Assembly (NCBI RefSeq): GCF_002939305.1
Contig: NZ_MVDI01000011.1
Location: forward strand, 1 to 64,000
Source: Chroococcidiopsis sp. TS-821
Lineage (GTDB): Bacteria > Cyanobacteriota > Cyanobacteriia > Cyanobacteriales > Chroococcidiopsidaceae
DNA: 64,000 bases
Reading direction: 5' to 3'
Shown: piece by piece, positions 37,003-46,477 of the stretch
How positions within the stretch are numbered: position 1 is the stretch's first letter
Layout of the letters: every line of letters begins with the position of its first letter
Position numbers and translations under genes: made by a program
The notes under the pieces: model-generated
The model's input: the letters and a program-made list of their open reading frames with translations, nothing else
Told to the model about the DNA's origin: nothing
Databases searched by the model: none

Positions 37003-37027
37003 ACAGGGGTGGCAAAACTGCCCCTGT
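37003..37027 (+). terminator. Hairpin after ado
   Basis: ACAGGGG (37003-37009) pairs with CCCCTGT (37021-37027) around an 11-base loop, just after the ado stop. The T-run is weak (ATCAGTTTC), so it may attenuate rather than fully end transcription toward aar. Confidence 0.6.
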
Positions 37028-37182
37028 ATCAGTTTCACTGCATTGCCTAAACGTATACATCGATCGCCAGCAAACTGAGCCTCAACTCAGTGAATTGGTG
37101 TGGTATTTTTGTGGAAATTCTCCTAAATCTCACACTTTACATTTTGTCTCACAGCAGCTACAAGTCTCATACAGCACAATAA

Positions 37183-38202
37183 ATGTTTGGTCTAATCGGT
37201 CACCTTACTAGTTTGGAACACGCCCAAGCAGTAGCTAAAGAGTTAGGCTACCCTGAATACGCAGATCAAGGGCTTGATTTTTGGTGCAGCGCTCCGCCCC
37301 AAATCGTCGATACTATCAAAGTTACAAGCATTACTGGTCAAATAATCGAAGGTCGGTACGTCGAGTCATGCTTTCTTCCTGAGATGCTAGCTTCCCGCCG
37401 CATCAAGGCAGCAACGCGAAAAGTCCTCAACGCGATGGCTCACGCACAAAAACATGGAATTAATATTACGGCGTTGGGCGGTTTTTCATCGATTATTTTT
37501 GAAAATTTTAATCTTCACCAAAATCGCCAAGTGCGCAACGTACGGCTGGAATTTGAACGATTTACAACAGGTAACACGCACACAGCTTATATTATCTGCC
37601 GTCAAGTTGAACAAGCCTCTAAAAATCTAGGTATTGAACTCTCGAAGGCAACTGTTGCTGTGTGTGGTGCGACAGGTGACATTGGCAGTGCTGTCTGCCG
37701 TTGGTTAGATGCGAGAACAGATGTAGCTGAGTTGCTATTAATCGCGCGCAATCAAGAGCGACTACAGCATCTCCAATCCGAACTCGGTCGCGGTAAGATT
37801 ATGAGTCTAGAGGAAGCTTTACCGCAAGCAGACGTTATCGTCTGGGTTGCTAGTATGCCTAAAGGTGTGGAAATCGATCCGACGACGTTAAAGCAACCTT
37901 GTTTGTTAATTGATGGTGGATATCCTAAAAATTTAGCGACCAAAGTACAGTACCCCGGCGTGTATGTCCTCAATGGCGGCATCGTCGAGCATTCGCTTGA
38001 CATTGATTGGCGAATTATGAGTATTGTCAATATGGATGTTCCGGCGCGCCAATTGTTTGCCTGCTTTGCCGAGTCGATGCTACTCGAATTTGAAAAGCTG
38101 TACACTAATTTTTCGTGGGGACGCAACCAAATTACAGTCGAAAAAATGGAACACATTGGTCAAGTATCTGTCAAACATGGTTTTCGTCCTCTGCTAGTCT
38201 AA
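37183..38202 (+). CDS. aar: Long-chain acyl-ACP reductase
   Basis: NADPH-dependent reductase that converts fatty acyl-ACP to fatty aldehyde, the substrate of ADO. The 339-residue protein starts [20 protein letters not shown], as in other AAR proteins. It carries a Rossmann motif [20 protein letters not shown] at about residue 160. The C-terminus ([20 protein letters not shown]) fits the family. It lies 189 bp downstream of ado and 128 bp upstream of accA, the usual cyanobacterial order. Confidence 0.97.
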   Translation: MFGLIGHLTSLEHAQAVAKELGYPEYADQGLDFWCSAPPQIVDTIKVTSITGQIIEGRYVESCFLPEMLASRRIKAATRKVLNAMAHAQKHGINITALGGFSSIIFENFNLHQNRQVRNVRLEFERFTTGNTHTAYIICRQVEQASKNLGIELSKATVAVCGATGDIGSAVCRWLDARTDVAELLLIARNQERLQHLQSELGRGKIMSLEEALPQADVIVWVASMPKGVEIDPTTLKQPCLLIDGGYPKNLATKVQYPGVYVLNGGIVEHSLDIDWRIMSIVNMDVPARQLFACFAESMLLEFEKLYTNFSWGRNQITVEKMEHIGQVSVKHGFRPLLV

Positions 38203-38297
38203 GGGTTAGGAACGAGGAGCGAGGCGCGAGAAACGAAATTAATTGTTAGTGATAGCTGAAAGAGCAGTTGATGTATTGCGTTTCTCCCCTACTCCCC

Positions 38298-38325
38298 TGA
38301 CCTCTGACCCCCGACCCCCGACCTC
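38298..38325 (+). repeat. Heptamer tandem repeat immediately upstream of accA
   Basis: Four tandem heptamers TGACCTC, TGACCCC, CGACCCC and CGACCTC end five bases before the accA start codon. They take the position a ribosome-binding site would occupy; no Shine-Dalgarno is present. A C-rich copy of this type belongs to the STRR class of cyanobacterial repeats. Confidence 0.75.
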
Positions 38326-38330
38326 TCCCT

Positions 38331-39308
38331 ATGGCAACTACTGAGCGCAAACCACTACTTTTAGACTTTGAGAAGCCGCTGATTGAACTTGAATCGCGAA
38401 TCGATCAAATTCGCGAACTTGCGGCAGAAAATGGCGTCGATGTTTCCGAAGATATTCGCCAGTTGGAAACCCGCGCCATGCAACTAAGACAAGAAATTTT
38501 TAGTAGTCTTTCACCTGCACAAAAGTTGCAACTGGCACGTCATCCCCGCCGTCCGAGTACGCTCGATTACATTCAAGCAATTAGCGATGAATGGATGGAA
38601 TTGCACGGCGATCGCCGAGGTACTGACGATCCGGCTTTAGTGGGTGGAGTCGCAAAATTTGCAGGGCGTGCGGTAGTGATGCTGGGACATCAAAAAGGAC
38701 GCGACACAAAAGATAACATTGCGCGCAATTTTGGTATGGCATCGCCTGGAGGGTATCGTAAAGCGATTCGGCTGATGGACCATGCGAATCGTTTTGGAAT
38801 GCCGATCTTGACCTTTATTGATACGCCTGGTGCTTTACCAACAGCAGAAGCAGAGTACAAGGGTGCAGGTGAAGCGATCGCCTATAATCTCCGCGAAATG
38901 TTTCGCTTTGAAGTGCCGATTATTTGTACTGTCATCGGTGAAGGTGGTTCGGGTGGTGCTTTAGGAATCGGTGTTGGCGATCGCTTACTGATGTTTGAAC
39001 ACTCAGTTTACACTGTGGCTACTCCAGAAGCATGTGCGGCAATTCTCTGGAAAGATGCGGCTAAAGCATCGCAAGCTGCGGTAGCGTTAAAAATTACAGC
39101 TTCCGATTTAAAAAATCTTGGTATTCTCGACCAAATTTTACCAGAACCAAACGGCGGCGCGCATTCAGATCCACTTGGTGCAGCAACGATTCTCAAACAG
39201 GCGCTAATTGAGAATTTAGAAGCTCTATCGCCAATGAGCGGTCAAGAACGTCGTAAAATGCGCTACCAAAAATTCCGTAGATTAGGTGTTTTCACTGATA
39301 AATCCTGA
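38331..39308 (+). CDS. accA: Acetyl-CoA carboxylase carboxyltransferase subunit alpha
   Basis: Transfers CO2 from carboxybiotin to acetyl-CoA together with AccD, making malonyl-CoA for fatty-acid synthesis. The 325-residue protein has [40 protein letters not shown], the CoA-binding [14 protein letters not shown] and the catalytic-loop [19 protein letters not shown]. All are typical of AccA. Its place after ado and aar links fatty-acid supply with hydrocarbon output. Confidence 0.97.
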   Translation: MATTERKPLLLDFEKPLIELESRIDQIRELAAENGVDVSEDIRQLETRAMQLRQEIFSSLSPAQKLQLARHPRRPSTLDYIQAISDEWMELHGDRRGTDDPALVGGVAKFAGRAVVMLGHQKGRDTKDNIARNFGMASPGGYRKAIRLMDHANRFGMPILTFIDTPGALPTAEAEYKGAGEAIAYNLREMFRFEVPIICTVIGEGGSGGALGIGVGDRLLMFEHSVYTVATPEACAAILWKDAAKASQAAVALKITASDLKNLGILDQILPEPNGGAHSDPLGAATILKQALIENLEALSPMSGQERRKMRYQKFRRLGVFTDKS

Positions 39309-39616
39309 GTTGGGCGCTAGTATAGTAGCGATCGCGAACGCTAGTGATATAATGACTCTGAACGTGTAAAGAAACTTTACATATCGTCTAATCTATCCCA
39401 CTACAGTTATGTAGATAGGGAAGATTGTTACTGAATCCCTGCTTTTGAGCAGCTTGTCAATTTAAGAAGACATTATCCGTAACCGAGTAATTACGTTGGG
39501 TTATACTATGCCAAAAAAACGTTAATTTAGGTCTTGAAACTGATTAATCTATCTGTGGTAGGAAGTTGAGATAATAGTGAAGAAGCAATGCCACTTCTTC
39601 AAGGAAACAGGAATTC
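39309..39616. other. Intergenic region with palindromic elements
   Basis: About 310 bases. GTAAAGAAACTTTAC (39366-39380) is a perfect inverted repeat with three loop bases, and a second small one, CTACAGTTATGTAG, lies about 20 bases on. Either could be an operator for the SDR gene or part of a terminator for accA. No coding frame was seen. Confidence 0.45.
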
Positions 39617-40339
39617 ATGAATTTGGCGAAAAATAAAAGCGCCATGATTACTGGTGCAAGTAGTGGAATTGGGAAAGCAACCGCTTTAGCCTTTGCTAAG
39701 GTAGGAATCGATGTAGTATTAGTAAGCCGGAATCAAGAAAAACTAGCATCTGTAGCTAGTGCAGTCGAACAAACTGGGGCAAAAGCAACTACCTATGCGC
39801 TCGATTTAGCTGATATTGAACAAGTGCGAGAGAAAATCAGCGCGATCGCGGCAGAATCCCCAGTCAATATTTTAATTAATAGCGCTGGCATGGGATATAC
39901 CGGAAATTTGAGTGACACACCATTGAGCGACTGGCAAGCAGTGATGAATTTAAATCTCACAAGTGTCTTTCAATGCATTTTGGGCGTGTTACCAACAATG
40001 CGCGATCGCGGCGCAGGGACAATCGTCAATGTTGCGTCAGTTGCAGGCTTGCAACCTTTTCCTAGTTGGGGCGCTTACTCGGTGAGTAAAGCAGGACTAA
40101 TTGCGCTTTCTAAGACCTTAGCAGCAGAAGAACGCCAACATGGAATTCGGGTCACAACGATTTGCCCAGGTGCTGTCGATACTGAACTATGGAACAGCGA
40201 TACTGTCGGAATTAAACTTGAGCGAGCGGCAATGTTAACGCCAGAAAGCGTTGCCCAATCAATACTCCATGCTGTACTCCTTCCAGAACAAGCTGTTATT
40301 GAGGAATTAACCTTAATGCCAAGCGCTGGCGTTTTGTAA
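39617..40339 (+). CDS. Short-chain dehydrogenase/reductase
   Basis: NAD(P)-dependent oxidoreductase of the classical SDR family, 240 residues. The cofactor motif is MITGASSGIGKATALAFA, then INSAGMG. The catalytic tetrad has Asn in NLNLTS, Ser in VNVASVAG, and Tyr/Lys in YSVSKAGLIAL. CPGAVDTELW is the usual PG loop. The arginine at SRNQ after the second strand suggests NADP preference. The substrate is unknown; similarity to FabG-like ketoreductases is only general. It has AGGA upstream of the ATG. Confidence 0.9.
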   Translation: MNLAKNKSAMITGASSGIGKATALAFAKVGIDVVLVSRNQEKLASVASAVEQTGAKATTYALDLADIEQVREKISAIAAESPVNILINSAGMGYTGNLSDTPLSDWQAVMNLNLTSVFQCILGVLPTMRDRGAGTIVNVASVAGLQPFPSWGAYSVSKAGLIALSKTLAAEERQHGIRVTTICPGAVDTELWNSDTVGIKLERAAMLTPESVAQSILHAVLLPEQAVIEELTLMPSAGVL

Positions 40340-40474
40340 CTCTATCAACAACGACCAACATCGATATCGGTTCAATCCGCTGAAGCTCATTGCAGGATTG
40401 ATAATTTGCGGCTGAATAGGTTGACAACTTAACACCAACAATAACTACGAAAACCTTAATTGAGACTTGAGACC

Positions 40475-41194
40475 ATGACTATTGGATTCCCCAACGGTTC
40501 ACCTCGCTCTAATTCACCTTTGATGCCAGACAGTATAGAAGACACCATCAACCGCATTACAACGCGACCAGACCGCAATACTCAAAATGGCAAAGAGGCA
40601 CAATTGCAACCTCCTTCCGAAGAACTCGATGAAGCGATGGTAGAAGCAGTTCGCACGATTTTATTAGGTGTAGGAGAAGATCCAAATCGCGAAGGGCTTT
40701 TAAAAACTCCTAAGCGCGTCGTTGAAGCAATGCGCTTTTTGACTAGCGGCTACAACCAATCATTAGAAGAAATCGTCAACAACGCTATTTTTGACGAAGG
40801 TCATAACGAGATGGTGCTTGTGCGAGATATTAACTTTTTTAGCTTGTGCGAACATCATATGCTGCCATTTATGGGTAGAGCACACGTTGCATATATCCCT
40901 AACGAGAAAGTAGTGGGATTAAGTAAATTAGCGCGGATTGTGGAAATGTATTCGCGCCGCTTGCAGGTACAAGAGCGCCTCACGCGGCAAATTGCCGAAG
41001 CTGTACAGAAGATTTTAGAACCTCAAGGAGTTGCGGTTGTCATGGAAGCAACGCACATGTGTATGGTGATGCGTGGAGTGCAAAAACCAGGCTCTTGGAC
41101 GGTGACTAGTGCGATGGTTGGCGTGTTTCACGACGATCAAAAAACGCGCGAGGAGTTTTTGAATCTGATTCGACATCAACCAGCTTTTTTCTAG
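40475..41194 (+). CDS. folE: GTP cyclohydrolase I
   Basis: Catalyses the first step of tetrahydrofolate (and pterin) synthesis, GTP to dihydroneopterin triphosphate. Motifs: [19 protein letters not shown], zinc and active-site residues in [40 protein letters not shown], and [18 protein letters not shown]. The N-terminal 50 residues are a variable extension. The longest frame begins at TTG 40460; the ATG at 40475 is preferred. The 3' end overlaps the 3' end of trpF on the other strand by 89 bp. Confidence 0.96.
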   Translation: MTIGFPNGSPRSNSPLMPDSIEDTINRITTRPDRNTQNGKEAQLQPPSEELDEAMVEAVRTILLGVGEDPNREGLLKTPKRVVEAMRFLTSGYNQSLEEIVNNAIFDEGHNEMVLVRDINFFSLCEHHMLPFMGRAHVAYIPNEKVVGLSKLARIVEMYSRRLQVQERLTRQIAEAVQKILEPQGVAVVMEATHMCMVMRGVQKPGSWTVTSAMVGVFHDDQKTREEFLNLIRHQPAFF

Positions 41195-41819
41195 CTGCTA
41201 ATTGCTGAAATAGCTGAGCAACTTTTGCTAAATCTTTGTCACCAGGGGCGCGCTCTACACCACTTGATAAATCGATACCGTGAGGTTTTAACTGATTAAG
41301 CGCGTCACTTACGTTTTCTGGAGTTAATCCGCCTGCGAGTAACCACGGACAACTTGGGCAAAACTGCTGTAGGGTTGTCCAATTTAGCGTTTTTCCAGTA
41401 CCTCCCAACATGTGGGGGTGATAAGCATCAAGTAAGAGCGTATCTACGCAGTCAGTATAAAGATTGGCTTGCGCTAAGGCTTGTGAATCGCGCACTCGTA
41501 GGGCTTTGATGATTTCTACACCAGCAGGTAATACTTGGCGGAGTTCTGTACAAAATTCTGGAGATTCATCACCGTGCAATTGGATACCTGTGAGATCTCC
41601 GGTTACCGCCACCTGATAGATTTCTTCACTACTTGTATTTGCAAAAACACCAATACGCTCAACGTGGCGGGGAATTTGTGACACGATCGCTTGAATTTGA
41701 GTTGTGCTGATATAGCGCGGTGAGGCTGGGACGCAAATAAATCCGAGCGCAGTTGCTCCTAGTTGGGCGATCGCTTGTGCTTGTTCTGGTTTTGTAATTC
41801 CGCAAATTTTAACTCGCAT
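41106..41819 (-). CDS. trpF: Phosphoribosylanthranilate isomerase
   Basis: Tryptophan-pathway TIM-barrel enzyme that isomerises N-(5'-phosphoribosyl)anthranilate. It starts [20 protein letters not shown], with the catalytic cysteine in [47 protein letters not shown], with the catalytic aspartate in LLDA, and [10 protein letters not shown] are all present. At 237 residues it has a C-terminal tail of about 25 residues (from around [11 protein letters not shown]) beyond the usual end. That tail is encoded entirely inside the antisense of folE and may be neutral. Confidence 0.95.
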   Translation of the reverse strand: MRVKICGITKPEQAQAIAQLGATALGFICVPASPRYISTTQIQAIVSQIPRHVERIGVFANTSSEEIYQVAVTGDLTGIQLHGDESPEFCTELRQVLPAGVEIIKALRVRDSQALAQANLYTDCVDTLLLDAYHPHMLGGTGKTLNWTTLQQFCPSCPWLLAGGLTPENVSDALNQLKPHGIDLSSGVERAPGDKDLAKVAQLFQQLAARKKLVDVESDSKTPRAFFDRRETRQPSH

Positions 41820-41937
41820 TAAGTTTTGTGTCGAAAATACGTCGTAACTGTTAACTCTTAAAACAGAGACTATGTTTGACCTAACAAAATTTGATAATCC
41901 TTAATTATTAATATCTTTTTGTTTAGGAGAGAGAAAC

Positions 41938-42219
41938 TTGACTGACTTAATTTTACTAGCAGCCGTGCAATCGACCGTTCCCGACACGGTCAGATGGAGT
42001 TGGACAGGATCGGCAATTATTATTGGTGCTTCTCTTGTGATTCTGTTTATTGCTAGCCGGACAATTCGCTTTCCTCAAGTTGGTCCAAAAATGCCTTTAC
42101 CATTCCCCGCACTATTTAACAATCCAAGTGTGGGTACAGTCCTGGGATCTGTGAGCTTAGGTCATATTGTCGGTATAGGTATTATCCTAGGACTCAACAA
42201 TCTTGGCATTCTTAAGTAA
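41938..42219 (+). CDS. psaK: Photosystem I reaction centre subunit PsaK
   Basis: Small peripheral PSI subunit with two transmembrane helices that binds chlorophyll at the rim of the complex. The 93-residue product has PDTVRWSWTGSAIIIGASLV, IRFPQVGPKMPLPFPALFN and GHIVGIGIILGLNNLGIL, matching PsaK. The start is a TTG, supported by TAGGAGAG about seven bases upstream; no in-frame ATG precedes the conserved region. The region upstream of the processed PSI sequence is short. A terminator follows. Confidence 0.94.
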   Translation: MTDLILLAAVQSTVPDTVRWSWTGSAIIIGASLVILFIASRTIRFPQVGPKMPLPFPALFNNPSVGTVLGSVSLGHIVGIGIILGLNNLGILK

Positions 42220-42252
42220 ACTATAACTGCATTTATCCTTTAACAAGGCAGT

Positions 42253-42280
42253 AGCGGTGAGGATTTCCTCCCGCTTTATT
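42253..42280 (+). terminator. Terminator after psaK
   Basis: AGCGG (42253-42257) pairs with CCGCT (42271-42275) and GAGG (42259-42262) with CCTC (42267-42270), with one bulged T and an ATTT loop. TTATTTAT follows. Confidence 0.75.
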
Positions 42281-42514
42281 TATCTATCTCCCTCCCATTT
42301 CCCCATTCTGACTGCTGCCTTCTACCGCTTAAATGTACGGATTCCTCGAATATCTTCGAGTAGTGCTGAGTTAAAGTGATTGTCTATTCTAGAAATAAGG
42401 TGAATCACAAATCTATAATTGCTGGATAACTCACATCTGAGCAGGAACATTGACAAAATCTAGCAACTGTGCATGGATTGTCTGCCTTAAAGTGCTGAGT
42501 TTTAGGAAAATTTC

Positions 42515-43711
42515 ATGCAAACAAGTTGGCGAATTGGATCTTTATTTGGCATCCCACTGTTACTCGATCCTTTGTGGTTCGTAATTTTGGCAGTAGTCAC
42601 ACTCAACTTTGGTTTAGCTTACCAACCGTGGGGAGTAGCATTAGGCTGGAGTGCGGGAATTGTTACAGCGTTGCTGTTGTTTGGTTCAGTATTGTTACAC
42701 GAACTCGGTCACAGTTTAGCGGCGCGAGCGCAAGGCATTAATGTAAAATCGATTACATTATTTCTCTTTGGCGGCATTGCCGCAATTGAGGAAGAATCAA
42801 AAACACCAGGACAAGCGTTTCAAGTCGCGATCGCAGGTCCAACTGTAAGTGTAACTTTATTTGTCTTACTGACGGCGATTGCCTATATTCTACCGACAGG
42901 TAGCTTGTCGAGTGCCCTAATTGGCGATTTGGCAAAAATTAACTTGGTGTTAGCACTGTTTAATTTAATTCCTGGCTTACCTTTAGATGGCGGACAAGTT
43001 TTAAAAGCTGCTGTGTGGAAAGTCACCGGTAATCGCTTTCAAGCAGTGCGCACTGCGGCTAGCGCTGGGCAAATTTTGGGTTGGAGTGCAATCGCCTTAG
43101 GGTTTGCGATTGATTTGTTGACTGGCGAGTTAGTATCTGGGTTGTGGTTTGTCTTGCTAGGCTGGTTTGGCGTTCGGAATGCGACAGCCTATAAAAACGT
43201 CACGTCGTTGCAAGAAGCGTTACTCACGCTTAAAGTCAGCGATGCGATGAATAAAGATTTCCGAGTCGTCGACGCAGATTCAACACTACGTCAGTTTGCA
43301 GACTTGTTTCTTCTCGAATCCAAGCCAACACAAGTTTATTTTGCGGCTTCAGACGGACGCTATCGCGGTATGGTTTCAGTAGACGATCTGCGGCTGATTG
43401 AACGCAGTCAGTGGGAAACCCAAACCTTGCATAGCATTGTGCGTCCTTTAACGGAAATTCCCACAGTGACAGAAACGACTTCACTTGCAGATGTCATTAA
43501 TCAACTAGAAAATCAACACCTGCAACAAATCACTGTGCTTTCTCCTGCTGGGGCGGTTGCGGGTTTAGTTGATAAAGGCGATATTCTTCGGACACTCGCA
43601 CAAAAGCTAAAATTACGGATTACCGACGCCGAAATTAAGCGCGTCAAAGAAGAAGGTACGTATCCACCAGGATTACAACTTGGCGCGATCGCTAAAGCCG
43701 CTAGTAAATGA
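42515..43711 (+). CDS. Site-2-type (M50) intramembrane metalloprotease with CBS domains
   Basis: Membrane protease of 398 residues. Transmembrane helices carry the zinc motif VLLHELGHSLAAR (about residues 65-77) and the third ligand in GLPLDGGQVLKA (about 155). After the membrane part, residues 240-380 form a pair of CBS domains (VSDAMNKDFRVVDADSTLRQ and a second ending LAQKLK), which bind adenine nucleotides and may regulate activity. It is typical of the cyanobacterial SpoIVFB-like family. The substrate is unknown. AGGA precedes the ATG. Confidence 0.93.
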   Translation: MQTSWRIGSLFGIPLLLDPLWFVILAVVTLNFGLAYQPWGVALGWSAGIVTALLLFGSVLLHELGHSLAARAQGINVKSITLFLFGGIAAIEEESKTPGQAFQVAIAGPTVSVTLFVLLTAIAYILPTGSLSSALIGDLAKINLVLALFNLIPGLPLDGGQVLKAAVWKVTGNRFQAVRTAASAGQILGWSAIALGFAIDLLTGELVSGLWFVLLGWFGVRNATAYKNVTSLQEALLTLKVSDAMNKDFRVVDADSTLRQFADLFLLESKPTQVYFAASDGRYRGMVSVDDLRLIERSQWETQTLHSIVRPLTEIPTVTETTSLADVINQLENQHLQQITVLSPAGAVAGLVDKGDILRTLAQKLKLRITDAEIKRVKEEGTYPPGLQLGAIAKAASK

Positions 43712-43746
43712 GTTTACCTAAGAGGTTAGAGGATATTCCTTTAACC

Positions 43747-44655
43747 TCAAATTTGATTATTTGGTACTAATACATTCAAGCTATTAGGAATACACTCAAT
43801 CTCTACAGGTGTTGTTCCCTTCAAATTCCCATCCAAAACGACAGGCTGCGGAGGTTCTGTGGTAATTTTGATGTGCTTAGCGCGGAGATGATGCACATTA
43901 TCAAGTTCTACAGCACGATCGTTAAAGCCTGACTTGAGAAGATGGTACAGTGCGATCGCCCCTTCGAGGCGAGATTGTGGAGAAGTTATCGTCACATCTA
44001 AAAGCCCATCATCGACGTAAACTCCTGTTGTACCGTGTGCTAGTACAGATGTTGGTGGCGCTGAGTTGGCGACTGTGATAGCTGTTGCTTGTTGAATCGT
44101 TGCTGTTTGGGATTCAGTTTCGACATTAGTTTCAAAAGGTTTTACACCTTGCCAAAATTGCTTGATTCCAGCCAAAATATATGCGAAAGCACCGAAACGA
44201 TTTTTTGCTTCCTTGTCGGCTTGTTCAACAGTTTTTGCTTCAAAACCAATTCCAGCAAGTAGTACCATTGGCTTGCCGTTACACAAAGCCGTATCTACCA
44301 AGCGAGTGTTTCCTGCTAAAATCACTTGACACGCAGCTTTAAGATCGCTGGGAATATCAAGATAAGTTGCAAAAGCGTTCGCTGTTCCTCGCGGGATAAC
44401 ACCAAAAGGAATATCTGTATTGATTAAAGCCTCAGCCGCCGCCGAAACTGTACCATCACCTCCAGCAGCAATAACGACTTCAGCGCCATTTTCTACAGCT
44501 TGGTGCGCTAGTTGACCAGCACTCACTTCTGGAGTTGTAGAATAAACACTTAAGTTAAACTCCGGCTCTAACATCGCACGGATTTCCATCAACTCTTGTT
44601 CAGTTTCACGTTGCTCTGAAGCAGGTTTAAAAATGAGATAAGCTGAGCGAGACAT
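43747..44655 (-). CDS. YegS/diacylglycerol-kinase-type lipid kinase
   Basis: Stand-alone lipid kinase domain of 302 residues: AYLIFKPASEQ, the catalytic IAAGGDGTVSAAAEAL, PFGVIPRGTANAFATYLDIP, VLLAGIGFEAKTVEQADKEA and a C-terminal VVLDGNLKGTTPVEIECIPN. It is clearly a paralogue of the kinase half of the PRC-barrel fusion at 3071-4678, with the same motif spacing. In this copy the glycine-rich opening found as NPVAGQ in the other copy is KPASEQ, a noticeable loss of the usual NP.(A/S)G motif. Activity may therefore differ. It converges on the S2P gene. Confidence 0.9.
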   Translation of the reverse strand: MSRSAYLIFKPASEQRETEQELMEIRAMLEPEFNLSVYSTTPEVSAGQLAHQAVENGAEVVIAAGGDGTVSAAAEALINTDIPFGVIPRGTANAFATYLDIPSDLKAACQVILAGNTRLVDTALCNGKPMVLLAGIGFEAKTVEQADKEAKNRFGAFAYILAGIKQFWQGVKPFETNVETESQTATIQQATAITVANSAPPTSVLAHGTTGVYVDDGLLDVTITSPQSRLEGAIALYHLLKSGFNDRAVELDNVHHLRAKHIKITTEPPQPVVLDGNLKGTTPVEIECIPNSLNVLVPNNQI

Positions 44656-44999
44656 AAGCAGTAAGTTTTGAACGTTATCAGATAGACTAAAAGTAGGAAA
44701 GAAATTGGCAAAAAACTTTACTCATAAATCCAAAGCTTATTCATTTATAGGCAGCAACATCGTAATTCCTTGCAGCAATCCTACACATTTATATTTATTA
44801 CCTGGCTTCCTGCTTCTGTTGAATCAAACACGCGTGTTGCAACTTGGTTGCGTTCTTAACTCAATAATTGATTTAGAACTATCCTCAACAAGATGCAGGT
44901 CTTCTTTAAGAAGTAAACAAAAAAATCGTAAAAAAAATCTAGCTATAGGCGGGTGAAGCTAGCAAAAGAAGTAGGGTTCTGATATGACTTAACCCTTAA
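44656..44999. other. Intergenic region, no supported gene
   Basis: About 345 bases between two minus-strand genes. A plus-strand frame (44705-44956) has no recognisable protein character. The region must hold the lipid-kinase promoter. Confidence 0.5.
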
Positions 45000-46313
45000 T
45001 CAAGCCATTTTAAAAGCCTTCGCTAAAGTCTCAAAAAGTCGATCGATCTGTTGTTTTTCAATAATAAGTGGTGGAGATAACGCGATATTATCTCCCGCAG
45101 CGCGTACCAGCGCCCCTAACTCGTAACAACGCAAGAAAGTCTCGAAGCCACGCGCGCCTGGTTTATCGGGAATTGGTTCTAACTCTATCGCTGCGAGTAA
45201 ACCGAGATTACGGATATCAATGACGTGCGGTAAACCTCGTAAACTATGCGCAGCATCTTGCCAATAAGTTGCCAACTCTTGAACGCGCGATAGTAGTTTT
45301 TCTTGAAGATAAATATCTAATGTCGCCATACCTGCGGCGCAGGAAACCGGATGTCCAGAGTATGTGTATCCGTGAAAAAATTCGATACCTTGTTGCGTTT
45401 TTTGCACAAAAGTATCATAAATTCCTTGACGGACAAACACTGCACCCATTGGCACTGTCCCGTTTGTGATTCCTTTGGCAACAGTAATTATATCTGGTAC
45501 GACACCGAAATAATTTGCGGCAAACGGTTCGCCAAGTCGCCCAAAACCTGTAATTACTTCATCAAAAATCAGCAAAATGCCGTATTTATCACAAATTTCG
45601 CGCAAGCGTTGCAAGTAGCCGACAGGAGGAATTAATACGCCAGTAGCACCCGCGACAGGTTCCACGATCGCTGCGGCGATTGTTGAAGCATCGTGTAAAG
45701 CAATTATTCGTTCAAGTTCATCAGCAAGGTGCATTCCCCATTCGGGTTGTCCTTGACTAAAGGCATTTTTTTCTAAGTTATGCGTATGCGGTAAGTGATC
45801 GACACCTGCGAGTAAGTTACCAAAAAACTTGCGATTTGCCCCAATTCCACCAACTGCGACACCACCAAAATTCACACCATGATAAGCGCGTTCTCTACCA
45901 ATTAACCGCTGACGGGAAGCTTCGCCACGTATCCAATGGTAGGCGATCGCCATCTTTAATGCCGTATCTACCGCTTCTGAACCTGAATTCGTGAAAAAAA
46001 CATGATTCAAATCTCCAGGAAGCAATTCTGTCAGTCGATTGGCAAATTCAAACGCCACTGGGTGTCCCATTTGAAACGCGGGTGCAAAATCTAACCGCGT
46101 GATTTGATCGGCGACAGCTGCTGCAATTTCTTTCCGACTGTGTCCAGCATTGACACACCACAGCCCACCTGTACCATCCAAAATTTGCCGACCATCATCA
46201 GAAGTATAGTACATTCCCTCAGCTGCTACTAAGAACCGAGGTTGCGCTTTAAACTGGCGATTAGCGGTAAAAGGCATCCAGAAAGCTTCTAGATTGCTGG
46301 GTATGTTGCTCAC
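45000..46313 (-). CDS. Class III omega-amino acid/pyruvate-type aminotransferase
   Basis: PLP fold-type I transaminase of about 437 residues. It has FWMPFTANRQFKAQPRFLVA, LDGTGGLWCVNAGHSR, VFFTNSGSEAVDTALKMA, RAYHGVNFGGVAVGGI and the DEVITGFGRLG active-site block. The lysine is in ITVAKGITNGTVPMG. The WMPFTANR entry is characteristic of omega-amino acid:pyruvate (beta-alanine-type) aminotransferases. The longest frame starts at 46433, but its first 40 residues are repeat-derived. The GTG at 46313 (MSNIPSNLEAFWMPF) is the better start. It sits beyond the Pot and amine-oxidase genes on the same strand, so amine or aminoaldehyde catabolism is a reasonable inference. Confidence 0.88.
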   Translation of the reverse strand: MSNIPSNLEAFWMPFTANRQFKAQPRFLVAAEGMYYTSDDGRQILDGTGGLWCVNAGHSRKEIAAAVADQITRLDFAPAFQMGHPVAFEFANRLTELLPGDLNHVFFTNSGSEAVDTALKMAIAYHWIRGEASRQRLIGRERAYHGVNFGGVAVGGIGANRKFFGNLLAGVDHLPHTHNLEKNAFSQGQPEWGMHLADELERIIALHDASTIAAAIVEPVAGATGVLIPPVGYLQRLREICDKYGILLIFDEVITGFGRLGEPFAANYFGVVPDIITVAKGITNGTVPMGAVFVRQGIYDTFVQKTQQGIEFFHGYTYSGHPVSCAAGMATLDIYLQEKLLSRVQELATYWQDAAHSLRGLPHVIDIRNLGLLAAIELEPIPDKPGARGFETFLRCYELGALVRAAGDNIALSPPLIIEKQQIDRLFETLAKAFKMA

Positions 46314-46380
46314 AGGTTTAGGCTCGATGGATTTATTACATATAGCAATTTTAGATGACTTGTAATATACAGTTGCGCTT

Positions 46381-46401
46381 GGTAATGGGTGATGGGTAAT
46401 A
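46381..46401 (+). repeat. Heptamer repeat, three units
   Basis: GGTAATG, GGTGATG and GGTAATA run in tandem between the divergent aminotransferase and adenylyltransferase-like genes. They belong to the same family as the arrays near 18848 and 61696. Confidence 0.65.
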
Positions 46402-46477
46402 GAAATATGATGCAAGTTCCGTTCTAGGTTCAAAAAAAATCTACAATGCCTGATGAAGAATCAACGTAGAAAGAACA

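Noticed and set aside
39366-39380. GTAAAGAAACTTTAC as an NtcA site
   Set aside because: NtcA sites have GTA and TAC eight bases apart; here the spacing is nine, so it is left as an unnamed palindrome.
44705-44956. 83-codon plus-strand frame
   Set aside because: Low-complexity basic end and no conserved-looking core; probably chance.
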